DNA of 64,000 nucleotides from Lysobacter gummosus (GCF_001442805.1 NZ_CP011131.1:2852001-2916000), one strand, 5' to 3'. Shown: positions 1 to 10,335, numbered from the stretch's first letter. A program made the numbers and translations. The notes: generated by a model from the sequence alone, not told the origin.

Positions 1-282
1 GTCGGCGACGCTGCGCACGACCTTCTCGCTGATCTGGCAGCCGAATTTGTTCCAGCTGTTCCAGCCCATCGGCGGCGTCATCGCCAGTCCGTTATGTGTG
101 CGCTTAGGGTCTTTCGACGCGGGAAACAGGTTGGCGTTGGGGCCGAATTCGACGTTGTAGTCGTCCAGCGGAGTGAACTTCTTGGCTTGCACGGCCTGCG
201 CCGCGGCGCCGGTGGAGCTCAGCAGCGCGGTGGTGAGCAGCACTGCGCGAGCGAGGGTGAAGCGAAATCGACGGTCGTGCAT
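1..282 (-). CDS. Alpha-galactosidase, GH27 family (5' part only)
   Basis: Only the first 94 residues are present; the gene runs off the left edge. A Sec signal peptide (about residues 1-28, hydrophobic, ending in an Ala-rich cleavage region) is followed by a linker and then [13 protein letters not shown] near residue 75. That motif is the N-terminal signature of GH27/GH36-type alpha-galactosidases, which remove terminal alpha-galactosyl groups. The protein should be exported. The ATG at 282 is preceded by AAGGAAA. It is transcribed leftwards and separated from the porin gene by about 430 bp. The catalytic aspartates lie outside the window, so the substrate cannot be judged. An alpha-N-acetylgalactosaminidase or a beta-L-arabinopyranosidase of the same family is possible. 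Confidence 0.85.
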   Translation of the reverse strand, partial: MHDRRFRFTLARAVLLTTALLSSTGAAAQAVQAKKFTPLDDYNVEFGPNANLFPASKDPKRTHNGLAMTPPMGWNSWNKFGCQISEKVVRSVAD

Positions 283-714
283 GGGCGGTTTCCTTGGGCG
301 GCTCGAAAGTGCGGAATCAACCGGTCGCTCCGATATGACACAGGCCCGAAGCCTATCCAGCCCACGGGCGATCGAGGCCGCAAGAGAGAGGGTTCGATGC
401 GGGTGCTCTATGCGGCGTCGTTCGTTACGCGTCCGATTTTCGCGCCGATCGTAGCGTAAGAGCGGCAGCCGTCATGGACGATGTGAGGTCCAGGCATTAG
501 AGAATTTTGTTTGTGCAAAATTCGGCGCCGATGCTGTCGATTTAAGACTAGACCGCCGTCGAGCCCGGTCCGGCGATGATCGGCATTCGCGATGCGCAAT
601 TCAATTTGCGCGAAAAATTCGCAGGTGGCGCGGAAGCGCCGTTGCCAGGCCCGACTGCGCGATTGCGCCCCTTTTGCGAGCGAAGGAGCGCATGTCGAAA
701 TCCGCCGAGCGCAC
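283..714. other. Gene-free interval holding a leader-sequence relic
   Basis: There is no convincing gene between the GH27 start and the porin stop. The right-hand half (about 510-706) is a diverged copy of the region just upstream of the S8 protease gene at 18.2-18.4 kb. It is described separately. Confidence 0.6.
510..706 (+). repeat. Leader repeat copy 1 (relic of an S8-protease 5' region)
   Basis: This stretch aligns almost without gaps to 18206-18406. Shared landmarks in the same order are TTTGTGC, AATTCGGC, CTAGACCG, GTCGTCGAG or CGTCGAG, CGATGATCG, CGCGATGCGCAAT, a GGCGC/GCGCC hairpin (627-640), CTTTT, and finally ATGTCGAAA (ATG at 692). Spacing from TTTGTGC to ATG is 182 bp here and 186 bp in copy 2. 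Here the reading frame stops resembling the protease after about five codons, where the porin 3' end begins on the other strand. It is either the truncated 5' end of a lost protease gene or one member of a dispersed leader family. Confidence 0.7.
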
Positions 715-2067
715 TCAGAACTGCAGCCGCGCCCCGACCATCGGGCTGACGACGCTGGTGCGCCAAAAGCCGCTGGACAAGCCGTCGGAAACCCGCGAGT
801 ACATCGCGCCGCCGTACACGTCGAAACGCTTGTTGAAACGGTAATCGAGCACCGCCGACCAGGCATCGAGCGTGCCCTGGCAGGTGCCCGCGGAACGGTC
901 CGCGCAATGAGCGGCGCCGTAACTGTTCTGGTCGTAGTGATACCAGGCCCCGGTAAGGCTCAGGCGTTCGTCGATCTGCCAGTTCGCCCCCAGCCACGAC
1001 ACCTGCAGATGCTTGGCGCGCGGGAAAGCCGCATTGTTGACGAAGCTGATCAGATAGCCGCCCAGGCCGTGGAATCCGGGTTGCAGCGGATCGCTCGGAT
1101 TGCGATAGCGGATGCGCTCGTGGCCGCCGGAAATCTTCCAGTTATCGCCCAACTTGTAGCTGGCGGCGAGGGCGACCGCGCGGTTGTCCGATACCGTCGC
1201 GGCCAGCGAATCACGCGGTACTCCTGGCGTCGCGAACTGGCTGGCGCTCAGCGAAGCGGCACTGATCGCGCGGTTCTTGAACGCGTACACCACATCGACC
1301 GACAGCGCGCCTTTCTGTACGCCCAGGTCGAGTTGAGCCGCCTTGCCCGGGCTGCTCTCGCTGTTGCCCGGCTGGTATAGCAACCCGCCGTGGAAGGCGC
1401 CGTGGGTCAGGGTGTATTTGATCGAATTGTCCAGCCGCACGTTCTGGGTATTGCCGCCGCCGGCGGTGGTGCCCGAGGCGCCCATCAGCGAAAACGCTAG
1501 CGACAAGCCGAGCGGATCGTACTTGCCGACGACATCGGTGAGCAGGGTGTTGTGCCGCCCCAGGCTCAACGTGCCGTAGCGTTTCGAGCTCAGGCCCAGG
1601 AACGCCGGGCCGTTGAAGATCTGTCCCGCGCGCGAGCCGTCGGCGGCGGTTCGCTGATCTTCCCGCGCCACCCCGTTGTTGCTCACCAGCGAGGCCAGCG
1701 CATCGGAAATCTTTCCCGAATGCGGGTTGAAGCCCATTTCGAAATTGAACACGCCCGACAGATCGTCGGCGAGCGGGATGTCGCCCCTGAGGCCGAGCTT
1801 GGACTGGCTCATCCCGTTGGGCGCGATCGAGGTGACTGAATCGCGGCTGTTCTTGGTGACCAGATAGGCCACGCCGGTATACATGTCCTGGCTCACCGGC
1901 ACGCCGTGATTCTGGTAGGCCACGCCGATGTCGACCGCGCCGTACAAGGTGATGCCGTTCCATGTCAGCGGCGCGGCTTTGTCGTCGGCGGCATGCGCTA
2001 CGCTCGCCAGGCTGGCCGCGCAAACGGCGACGGCCAGGGCGGATCGATTCAGTCGATGGGCAGGCAT
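715..2067 (-). CDS. Gram-negative general porin (OmpC/Porin_4 type)
   Basis: A 450-residue outer-membrane protein. A signal peptide (residues 1-26, cut after AHA) is followed by strands with the pattern LTWNGITLYGAVDIG. Further on are GLRGDIPLADDLSGVFNFEMGF and GTLSLGRHNT, and the chain ends in VGARLQF with a terminal Phe, the beta-barrel assembly signal. These features match the trimeric 16-stranded porins of beta-/gamma-proteobacteria. It is the last gene of the leftward phosphonate operon, 58 bp after phnY, with GAGGAAAAG before its ATG. The context suggests it admits phosphonates or other small anions. That is inference; the sequence alone does not show anion selectivity. Confidence 0.88.
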   Translation of the reverse strand: MPAHRLNRSALAVAVCAASLASVAHAADDKAAPLTWNGITLYGAVDIGVAYQNHGVPVSQDMYTGVAYLVTKNSRDSVTSIAPNGMSQSKLGLRGDIPLADDLSGVFNFEMGFNPHSGKISDALASLVSNNGVAREDQRTAADGSRAGQIFNGPAFLGLSSKRYGTLSLGRHNTLLTDVVGKYDPLGLSLAFSLMGASGTTAGGGNTQNVRLDNSIKYTLTHGAFHGGLLYQPGNSESSPGKAAQLDLGVQKGALSVDVVYAFKNRAISAASLSASQFATPGVPRDSLAATVSDNRAVALAASYKLGDNWKISGGHERIRYRNPSDPLQPGFHGLGGYLISFVNNAAFPRAKHLQVSWLGANWQIDERLSLTGAWYHYDQNSYGAAHCADRSAGTCQGTLDAWSAVLDYRFNKRFDVYGGAMYSRVSDGLSSGFWRTSVVSPMVGARLQF

Positions 2068-2124
2068 CGGCTTTTCCTCAGGAATGGATAGTGTGATTCA
2101 GCGAATTGCAGCAGCGCGCAGCCG

Positions 2125-3570
2125 TTACCAGGGCAGCGAGTAGGTCTTGGTATTGGTGAAGCTTTTCATCGCTTCCAGCACGCCTTCCTTGTAGCCGAGA
2201 CCCGAATCCTTGATGCCGCCGAACGGCGTCAGCTCCAGGCGATAGCCGGGCACTTCGCGGATGTTGACGCTGCCCACTTTCAATTCGCGAATGAAACGAG
2301 TGATGTAGTCGAGCCGGTTGGTGCACACCGAGGACGACAGCCCATAGGCGGTGCCGTTGGCGATGCGGATGGCGTCTTCGATGGTGTCGAAGCGCACGAC
2401 TGGCGAGACCGGGCCGAAGGTTTCGTGCTTGACCACCGACATCTGCGGATCGACGTGGTCCAGCACCGTCGGCGAATACAGCGCGCCGCGCCGGATATTG
2501 CCGTATCGCAGCTGCGCGCCGGCGGCGATGGCCTCGTTGACCACTTGTTCGAACTGGATCGCCGCGGCTTCGTCGATGACCGTGCCCATGTCGGTCGCCG
2601 GGTCCATCGGATCGCCGTACTTCAACGCCTCGGTCTTGGCCACCAGCCGCTCCACGAACTCGTCGGCCACCGATGTATGCACCAGCATCCGCTTGATCGC
2701 GGTGCAGCGCTGTCCGGAATTCTTGTACGAACCGCTCGCGGCCAGGGTGGCGGCTTCTTCCAGATCGGCGTCTTCCATCACGATGATCGGATCGTTGCCG
2801 CCCAGTTCCAGCACCTGGCGCTTATACGCGGCCTTGCCGGCGATGTACTTGCCGATGGCCACGCCGCCGGTGAAGGTCACCAGATCGACGTCCTCGTGAG
2901 TGAGCATGGTGTCGGCGATCTCGCGCGGATCTCCGGTGATCACCGACAGCATCTGCGGCGGCAGGTCCGCTTCGTACAGGATGTCGGCCAGCACATAGGC
3001 CGACAGCGGCGTCTTCTCGCTGGGCTTGAGCACCATGCGGTTGTTGGTGGCCACCGACGGAGCCACCTTGTGGATGACCTGGTTGAGCGGGTGGTTGAAC
3101 GGGGTGATGGCGGTGATCGTGCCCAGCAGCGGTTCGCGCAGGGTATAGACCTTGCGGCTCTTGCCGTGGTGGGTGAGGTCGCAGGAGAACACCTGGCCGT
3201 CGTCCACCAGCGCCTGGTTGGCGGCGAACAGCAGCACGTCCGACGCGCGCCCGACTTCGTACAGCGAGTCCTTGCGGCACAGGCCGGACTCCAGGGTGAT
3301 GACGCGCGAGATTTCGTCCAGGCGCGAGGCGATGATCTCGCCGGCGCGCATGAGGATCTTGTAGCGATCGAAGCGGGTCAGCGTCGGCTGGTAGTCGCGG
3401 GCGATCCGATAGGCGCGGCGCACATCCTCCAGCGTCGCTTTCGGCACCGTGGCGACGACTTCGCCGGTGTAGGGATAGGCGACTTCGATCACTTCGTCGC
3501 GGCCGACCTTTTCGCCGGCGATGCGCAGCGACTCGCGGCGGATCGGGGTATCGCTAAGCAAGGTGTTCAA
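2125..3570 (-). CDS. phnY: Phosphonoacetaldehyde dehydrogenase
   Basis: A 481-residue NAD(P)-dependent aldehyde dehydrogenase that would oxidise phosphonoacetaldehyde to phosphonoacetate in the cytoplasm. The ALDH landmarks are present: ITPFNHPLNQ with Asn159, LELGGNDP with Glu255, and SGQRCTAIKR with the nucleophile Cys289. I place the start at a TTG (3570) because AAGGAAA lies 8 bp before it and the family begins here. The open frame continues far upstream through the permease gene, but that part is a shadow. The assignment as PhnY rather than a generic ALDH rests on the whole-length resemblance I recognise and on the neighbouring phosphonoacetate hydrolase. The gap to the upstream permease is 65 bp. 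Confidence 0.85.
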   Translation of the reverse strand: MNTLLSDTPIRRESLRIAGEKVGRDEVIEVAYPYTGEVVATVPKATLEDVRRAYRIARDYQPTLTRFDRYKILMRAGEIIASRLDEISRVITLESGLCRKDSLYEVGRASDVLLFAANQALVDDGQVFSCDLTHHGKSRKVYTLREPLLGTITAITPFNHPLNQVIHKVAPSVATNNRMVLKPSEKTPLSAYVLADILYEADLPPQMLSVITGDPREIADTMLTHEDVDLVTFTGGVAIGKYIAGKAAYKRQVLELGGNDPIIVMEDADLEEAATLAASGSYKNSGQRCTAIKRMLVHTSVADEFVERLVAKTEALKYGDPMDPATDMGTVIDEAAAIQFEQVVNEAIAAGAQLRYGNIRRGALYSPTVLDHVDPQMSVVKHETFGPVSPVVRFDTIEDAIRIANGTAYGLSSSVCTNRLDYITRFIRELKVGSVNIREVPGYRLELTPFGGIKDSGLGYKEGVLEAMKSFTNTKTYSLPW

Positions 3571-3635
3571 TGCACTTTCCTTACGTGTAGAGGTTTCATC
3601 TGAATGTGCGGGCGTACCTGCACCGGCGTCTGCAG

Positions 3636-4934
3636 TCAGCGACGGATGAACACCGCGATCACCGCGCTGATCAGGCAGCTCGTCGCCACGATCGGGAACA
3701 CCAGGGCGGTGTTGCCGGATTGATCCAGCAGGTGGCCGATGATCGGCTCGCCCAGTCCGGCCAGCAGGTAGGAGAAGAAATTCAGCACCCCGGTGGCGGT
3801 GCCGGCGCGCTTGGCGCCGACCAGGTCGGGGCACAGCGCCCAGAACGAGGAGGCCGGGCCATAGACGAAGAAGCCGGCCAGGAACAACACGATCAGCGAG
3901 AGCGCGCCCGCGGGCAGCAAGTACATGCCGCTGGCGGCCACCGCGCCCAACAGCATGTAGAGCACCACCGCCTTGCAACGGCTGGAGCCGAACAGCCGGT
4001 CTGAAATCCAGCCGTTGGTCAGCGCGCCCAGGGCCATGCCCACCGGCAGCGCGACGGCGATCCAGGTGCCCATCGTGGTGGTTTTGGCTGCCGGGCCCAG
4101 GTAGTGCACCGGCACCCAGACCAGCAGTCCGTAGCGGGCGGCGTTCTGGAAGCCGATGGAGAGGCCGGCGATCAACAGGCGCGGATTGCGCAGCACGGCC
4201 TTGTAGCGATCCCACGAGCCTTCCGCGACATCGGCCGTCTTCGCGGAATTACCGGCGCTCGCGGCATCCTCGGCATTGGCGATGCCGGTGTCGGGCGAGG
4301 CATAGCCCAGGTCCTCAGGACGCTCGCGCACCACCAGGTAGAAGGTGATGCCGCCCAGCAGCATCAACAACACCGGCATCCGGAAGATCCAGCGCCAATC
4401 GAGTTGCAGGGTATCGACGACGATCATCGAGGTGACGAAAGACAGCACCGACGCGCAGCCCGCGGCGAAGGTGTAGAAGCCGTAGACCTTGCCGCGCTCG
4501 CTCAGGCCCCACCAGTTCGACAGCAGGCGGCTGCCGGGCGCCCAGCCGAGCGCCTGGAAATAGCCGTTAATGCCCCACGGAATCACCAGGCTCTTGAAGC
4601 CCGTGGCGAAGCTCACCACCCAGTTCGCCGCGCACGACAGGATCGCGCCGGCGGTCATTACCCGGCGTCCGCCGAACTTGTCCGCCAGGTTGCCGTTGAT
4701 CGCCTGGCCGACCGCGTACGACCACAACAACGCCGTCGATGCCCAGCCCAATGATTCCTTGCTCAGGCCGAACTCGCGCTGCAGGCCGGGAATGGCGAAG
4801 CCGAAGGTCTGCCGTCCGGTGTAGAAGAACAGGTAACAGAACATGGCGGCGAACAACATCCGCCACTGCGCGCGGCGAAAGGATTGATCGACGGGCATTG
4901 TGAGACCGCCCAACATGCGTTCGGCTGATTCCAT
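3636..4934 (-). CDS. MFS organophosphate/phosphonate permease (PhnB/GlpT-like)
   Basis: A 432-residue, 12-helix transporter of the organophosphate:phosphate antiporter branch (GlpT/UhpT). Typical pieces are the N-terminal FFYTGRQTFGFAIPGLQ segment, where the Arg corresponds to the phosphate-binding Arg of GlpT, then NLADKFGGRRVM, and a second half with YGLLVWVPVHYLG and NGWISDRLFG. In Pseudomonas fluorescens 23F a GlpT-like permease (phnB) lies with phnA and a LysR gene, and this locus repeats that arrangement. The likely job is inner-membrane import of a phosphonate. It lies 90 bp downstream of the alcohol dehydrogenase and 65 bp upstream of phnY, so they are probably co-transcribed. An alternative start at residue 13 (MPVDQS) is possible. 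Confidence 0.85.
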   Translation of the reverse strand: MESAERMLGGLTMPVDQSFRRAQWRMLFAAMFCYLFFYTGRQTFGFAIPGLQREFGLSKESLGWASTALLWSYAVGQAINGNLADKFGGRRVMTAGAILSCAANWVVSFATGFKSLVIPWGINGYFQALGWAPGSRLLSNWWGLSERGKVYGFYTFAAGCASVLSFVTSMIVVDTLQLDWRWIFRMPVLLMLLGGITFYLVVRERPEDLGYASPDTGIANAEDAASAGNSAKTADVAEGSWDRYKAVLRNPRLLIAGLSIGFQNAARYGLLVWVPVHYLGPAAKTTTMGTWIAVALPVGMALGALTNGWISDRLFGSSRCKAVVLYMLLGAVAASGMYLLPAGALSLIVLFLAGFFVYGPASSFWALCPDLVGAKRAGTATGVLNFFSYLLAGLGEPIIGHLLDQSGNTALVFPIVATSCLISAVIAVFIRR

Positions 4935-5024
4935 CGTGATCTCCTGCTTAGCTGGCGGCCAGCCGAAGGGCTGGGCTGGCGAACGCGGCGCGTACTGCCG
5001 CTTTGGATGGGAAGCGCGGCGGCC

Positions 5025-6119
5025 TCAGGCCGATGAAACCGCGCCGATGAAGTTCTTGCCGCGGGCGCCGTGCATGGCCCGCGCGATCATGGCGTCGGCT
5101 TCCTCCGCGTCCACGCCGTAATCGGCGAACTCGGTCTTGACTCCGAGGCAACGCAGGAAATCGCGCAGGCGCCGCGTGGCCGAATCGAGCGAAGGGCCGA
5201 ACAGACGCTGCAGGGTGCGATCGCGATCGGCGCGCTTGGACCACGCCTTTTCCAGCACCAGCGGCAGCGTGAACGAGCAGGCGATGCCGTGCGCCAGTCC
5301 GTGACGCAAGGTCATTTCGTAAGAGATCGAATGCGCCAGCGCGGTCTTGGTGTTGGAGAACGCGAGCCCGGCCTTGAGCGCGGCCAGCGACATGCGCTCG
5401 CGCAACTCGACGTCGCCGAGATTGCGCATGAGTTTAGGCAGACAGTCGAGAATGTCCTCGACCGCCGAGACCGCCAGCGCGTCGGAAACCGGATTGCCGT
5501 TGACGTTCCAGATCGATTCCAGCGCGTGCGAAAGCGCATCCAGGCCCGTCGACACGGTGACGCCGGCCGGCACCGAGAGCATCACTTCGGGATCGACGAT
5601 CGCCGCTTCCGGCCAGGTCGCTTCCAGGTGCAGCGAATACTTCTTCTGTCTGGCCGCGTCCCAGATGGTAGCCCACGGTGTGACTTCGCTGCCGGTGCCT
5701 GCGGTGGTCGGCACGGCGATCAGCGACTTGAGCTTAGCCGGAGTGAAACTCCGTCCTCCGGCGAGCAGGTCGATGAGTTCGTCGAACTGACCGCTGCCGG
5801 TGCCGACCATCAGCGCTTTCGCGGTATCGATGGCGCTGCCGCCGCCGACGGCGATGATCGCATCGCAGGCATCGGGAGCGGCCCAGAAACGGTTGTACAA
5901 ATCCTTCAGCTGGGCCACGTCGGGGTTCGGCTGCACATCTTCGATCACCGCCACCAGACGATCGCCCAGCAACGCCTGCAGGCGCGACACCAGGCCGAGC
6001 GCGCGCGCTTCGGGAAACGTCACCACCACCGCGCGCCGCTGAGCCAATACGATGGGCAACTGTTCGAGGCTGCCTCGCCCGCAATGGATATCTACGGGAT
6101 TGCGGTAGGCGTGGATCAT
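5025..6119 (-). CDS. Phosphonate-associated iron-dependent alcohol dehydrogenase (PsrA/PhpC-like)
   Basis: A 364-residue group III (Fe-type) alcohol dehydrogenase. The nucleotide motif VGGGSAIDTAK is at 91-101, PTTAGTGSEVTPWA at 137-150, and metal ligands are predicted at Asp194, His198, His263 and His277. The family is the phosphonate-metabolism Fe-ADH, which interconverts phosphonoacetaldehyde and 2-hydroxyethylphosphonate. In a catabolic operon with phnY and phnA, oxidation of 2-hydroxyethylphosphonate is the reasonable direction, but this is inference. It is the first gene of the leftward operon, divergent from the LysR gene at 6540. The ATG at 6119 begins the conserved MIHAYRNPVDI. Confidence 0.82.
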   Translation of the reverse strand: MIHAYRNPVDIHCGRGSLEQLPIVLAQRRAVVVTFPEARALGLVSRLQALLGDRLVAVIEDVQPNPDVAQLKDLYNRFWAAPDACDAIIAVGGGSAIDTAKALMVGTGSGQFDELIDLLAGGRSFTPAKLKSLIAVPTTAGTGSEVTPWATIWDAARQKKYSLHLEATWPEAAIVDPEVMLSVPAGVTVSTGLDALSHALESIWNVNGNPVSDALAVSAVEDILDCLPKLMRNLGDVELRERMSLAALKAGLAFSNTKTALAHSISYEMTLRHGLAHGIACSFTLPLVLEKAWSKRADRDRTLQRLFGPSLDSATRRLRDFLRCLGVKTEFADYGVDAEEADAMIARAMHGARGKNFIGAVSSA

Positions 6120-6539
6120 GGTGGGTCTCCGTTGGATGGCCGGCGTCCGCGGCGAGCGGCGCTGCTGTCTGGCGAGATCGCTGACACGCATCGGTTGCGG
6201 CATTCCCCTTCCGCACCGATGGCTACGTGTAGTTGCGTGCCGGCACCAAGGTTGGTGGAGCAGCGATTGCCGCGTCCAATCGCATATTCGATGGACGTAT
6301 CGGGAAAAACCGATAGATGCGCGGTTGCAATGTCATGCGCGATGGTCTTGCTCGATGCTGCATTGCAATACTCGGCACTCGCGCCCGATACGGCGCTGCA
6401 TCGCAGAAAATCGGCGCGGCGGGCATGGTTTCGATGCGATGCGATCCGCGTCGCGGTGCGTGGCGTATGCACGGCGTTCGGCAAGTGTGGGAGACTCAGG
6501 CTCCGTCGCTGGAATACAGCGCCACACATCGAACGCGTG
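6120..6539. promoter_or_regulatory. Divergent control region between the Fe-ADH operon and its LysR gene
   Basis: 420 bp without a credible gene, between oppositely directed starts. This is the usual site of LysR binding. An AT-richer element with imperfect dyad symmetry, ATATTCGATGGACGTAT (about 6283-6299), has the T-N11-A spacing expected of a LysR box. No other motif is convincing, and the exact operator is not established. Confidence 0.35.
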
Positions 6540-7415
6540 ATGTTTCATCAGTACTACAAGTGGATTCGCTGTTTCCAGGCCGTCGCGAAAACCGGAGGGT
6601 TTACTGCTGCGGCGCAGTATCTGCATATCGGCCAGCCCACCGTGACCGACCAGGTAAAGGCGCTGGAGCACCGTTTCGGTGTCGAGCTGTTCCTGCGCGG
6701 CAGTCGCAGCGTGCAGCTCACCGACGCCGGCGAGCGCTTGTATGCGATTACCCGCGGGCTGTTCGGGCTGGAAGAAGAAGCACTGACCTTCCTGCAGAAC
6801 GCGCACAAGCTGAAGACCGGACTTGTGCGCGTCGGCGCGGTCTCGCCTCCGATCTCGCTCGAACTGGCGCGCAGGTTCAAGCAGGCGCATCCCGCGCTGG
6901 ACATCGCCGTGACCGTCGGCACCGAGGCGCTGGTGTTGAAGCGGCTGCTGGATTTCGATATCGATGTCGGGTTGCTGGCGGAAACCGGGTCGATCGACGG
7001 CATCCATATCGCGCCGTACTGCCGCGAACGGATCGTCGCGGTGGTGCCCGATGGCCACTCCTGGATCGGCAGACCGTCGGTTTCGATCCGCGACATCGAA
7101 GGCCAGAACATCATCCTGCGCGAACTCGGTTCCAAGACCCGGGATCGGGTCGAACTGGCCTGCAGGCACAACGAGGTCCCGCTGAACTGCGCGATGGAGA
7201 TCAACAGCCGCGAGGCGATCCTGCATGCGGTCGCCAGCGGCATGGGCATCAGCTTCGTCGCCCAGATCGAGTGCATCCCGCTGCCGGGCCTGGCGATGGT
7301 CGTCATCGACGAGCCGTTGCTGTCGATCGACTATGCGTTATGCTGTCTGGAGGTCCGCCGCGAGCGCCCGTTGATCAAGGCCTTGTTCGACGCGGTATTG
7401 GACGAGCGCGGGTAG
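6540..7415 (+). CDS. LysR-family regulator of phosphonate genes
   Basis: A 291-residue LysR-type regulator. The N-terminal winged HTH (residues 1-62) contains FTAAAQYLHIGQPTVTDQVKALEHRFG, followed by a substrate-binding domain. It resembles the aminoethylphosphonate-associated LysR subfamily (start MFHQYYKWIRCFQAVAKTGG). It is transcribed divergently from the ADH-permease-phnY-porin operon and convergently with phnA, so it probably activates that operon in response to a phosphonate or pathway intermediate. The ATG at 6540 matches the family start. Long readings upstream of it in the same frame are low-complexity shadow. Confidence 0.85.
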   Translation: MFHQYYKWIRCFQAVAKTGGFTAAAQYLHIGQPTVTDQVKALEHRFGVELFLRGSRSVQLTDAGERLYAITRGLFGLEEEALTFLQNAHKLKTGLVRVGAVSPPISLELARRFKQAHPALDIAVTVGTEALVLKRLLDFDIDVGLLAETGSIDGIHIAPYCRERIVAVVPDGHSWIGRPSVSIRDIEGQNIILRELGSKTRDRVELACRHNEVPLNCAMEINSREAILHAVASGMGISFVAQIECIPLPGLAMVVIDEPLLSIDYALCCLEVRRERPLIKALFDAVLDERG

Positions 7416-7508
7416 CGCGAAAGAGGGCGGGGCGCCCCAAGAGATGGTCCACGCGGGTTTCGTGCACCCGGCGAGATGAAGCCGGCGCGCGCCGCTACGG
7501 ACATGCGA

Positions 7509-7537
7509 CCGCCGGGCCGCGAATCGCGACCCGGCGG
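7509..7537. terminator. GC-rich hairpin between convergent lysR and phnA
   Basis: CCGCCGGG (7509-7516) pairs with CCCGGCGG (7530-7537), and an inner CGCG/CGCG extends the stem. It lies between the stops of the rightward LysR gene and leftward phnA and could end transcription from both sides. There is no T-run, so intrinsic termination is uncertain. Confidence 0.4.
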
Positions 7538-7544
7538 ATAGGGC

Positions 7545-8878
<1,334 letters not shown>

Positions 8879-9772
8879 ATGCCGCATAAGCTTCCACCAC
8901 TCAACGCGTTGCGCATCTTCGAGGTCGCCGTGCGCGCCGGTAGCTACTCGCTGGCCGCGCGCGAGTTGAACCTGACCCACGGCGCGGTGAGCCGGCAGAT
9001 CGAGATCCTCGAGCAATGGCTGGGGCAGCCGCTGTTCCGGCGCGAGGGCCGGCGCATGGTGCCGACCGTGCATGCACAGGCGTTCGGACGCGAGATCAGC
9101 GAGGCCTTCGACCATATCGGCGCCGCCTCCGAACTGTATGGCCGGATCGCCACGCGCAAGGTAATCCGCGTGAGCGCGCCGGCGACCTTCGCCATGCGCT
9201 GGCTGATTCCGCGGCTCGACGACTTCCATCGGCTGCAGCCCGATGTCGATGTGCGCGTGTCGACCGCCTTCAGCAACGAATCGGGTCTGCACGGCGCCTT
9301 CGATCTGGCCATCCGCCGCACCATCGAGCGCAATGGGCAGTTCGAGGTCGAGCCGATCTTCAGCGAGACCCAGACCGTCATCGCCAGCCCATCGTTGCTG
9401 GCGCGCACGCCGCTGCGCGATCCGCAGGACCTGATCGATGGCGTCCTGCTCTACACCGAGACGCGGCCGGGGACCTGGGAGGCCTGGTTGCGCGAAGCCG
9501 GCTTCGATTCGCTACGACCGCTGCGCATGCTGCGTTTCGATCATTTCTTCGTCACCTTGCAAGCGGTGGTGGACGGACTGGGATTCGCCATCGGAACGTT
9601 TCCGACGCTGGACATGGACCGTCAGGCCGGACGCATCGTTACGCCCTTCGACGACATCCGCGCTACCGGCAGCAGTTACTACCTGCTCGTGCCGCGCGAC
9701 GGGGACAAGCCCGCGCATTTGCGCGCGTTCGTCGACTGGTTGCTGGCGCAAGGCGCGGCGGGGACGGCTTAG
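8879..9772 (+). CDS. LysR-family regulator, GcvA/AmpR type, next to phnA
   Basis: A 297-residue regulator beginning MPHKLPPLNALRIFEVAVRAGSYSLAARELNLTHGAVSRQIEILE, the hallmark of the GcvA/AmpR subgroup of LysR proteins. The effector domain follows from about residue 95 (VIRVSAPATFAMRWLIPRL). Being divergent from phnA with a 113-bp shared region, it most likely controls phnA. The phosphonate locus therefore has two unrelated LysR proteins, one per transcription unit. A role in regulating something outside the locus cannot be excluded. Confidence 0.85.
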   Translation: MPHKLPPLNALRIFEVAVRAGSYSLAARELNLTHGAVSRQIEILEQWLGQPLFRREGRRMVPTVHAQAFGREISEAFDHIGAASELYGRIATRKVIRVSAPATFAMRWLIPRLDDFHRLQPDVDVRVSTAFSNESGLHGAFDLAIRRTIERNGQFEVEPIFSETQTVIASPSLLARTPLRDPQDLIDGVLLYTETRPGTWEAWLREAGFDSLRPLRMLRFDHFFVTLQAVVDGLGFAIGTFPTLDMDRQAGRIVTPFDDIRATGSSYYLLVPRDGDKPAHLRAFVDWLLAQGAAGTA

Positions 9773-10011
9773 CCCGAACGGCGCCCAGGGCGCTGGCGAC
9801 ATCGGCAATCGAAGTGCGATGTTGCAAGCCGGCCTGCGACGGCGTCGCTCACGCTCGCGCCGCAGATGCAGACCAAGCACGACGCGATTAGGCTGAGCCT
9901 CACTCAAAGTGCGAAGCGCTTTTGGATCGCTGCGCGGCTGTTATGAGAAAATGGCGCGCGCCCAAGTCAAGTCCGCCTAGGGTTGCCACCGATCGTCGAG
10001 CAGCGTATCCA

Positions 10012-10248
10012 ATGATCACGGACCAAGACGTAGAAAAACAGATCAACGATCGCCTGTTGCAAGCCACGTCCCTGATGAACGCATCGTTGGAGCTTGCCCA
10101 GCAAGAGTGTTCGCACGGCGAGTTCGCGGCATTTCGCGACTGCGTGAGCAAGGCGATGTTCGATCTGATGTTCGAGGCGTTGATTCCGCTTTATCGGCGG
10201 CATCCCGCGCTTGCGCCGGAGTGGTTCCTCAATACCAACTGGGATTGA
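10012..10248 (+). CDS. Small hypothetical protein
   Basis: A 78-residue acidic-to-neutral soluble protein starting MITDQDVEKQINDRLLQ and ending APEWFLNTNWD. It has amphipathic helical character, no signal peptide and no membrane segment. Coding-type third-position GC and a sensible composition support a real gene. The ribosome-binding site is weak, and an upstream ATG at 9922 would add a basic, unlikely extension. I do not recognise the family. It is a lone gene between a LysR gene and the metalloprotease terminator. Confidence 0.55.
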   Translation: MITDQDVEKQINDRLLQATSLMNASLELAQQECSHGEFAAFRDCVSKAMFDLMFEALIPLYRRHPALAPEWFLNTNWD

Positions 10249-10335
10249 CCGCCCACGCCGCGCGAGCGACAGCTCGATGTGCGCATCATCGATGCGCCGT
10301 GTCGAGCCGTCATTCAGACAACGCCACGCCGGCGA

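Noticed and set aside
3571..4215. N-terminal extension of phnY to 696 residues
   Set aside because: The extra part is a different frame of the permease gene. The TTG at 3570 has a good ribosome-binding site and matches the family start.
5070..7415. 781-codon rightward frame spanning the Fe-ADH gene and LysR gene
   Set aside because: The first two thirds are antisense to the Fe-ADH gene. Only the last 291 codons (from 6540) form the LysR protein.
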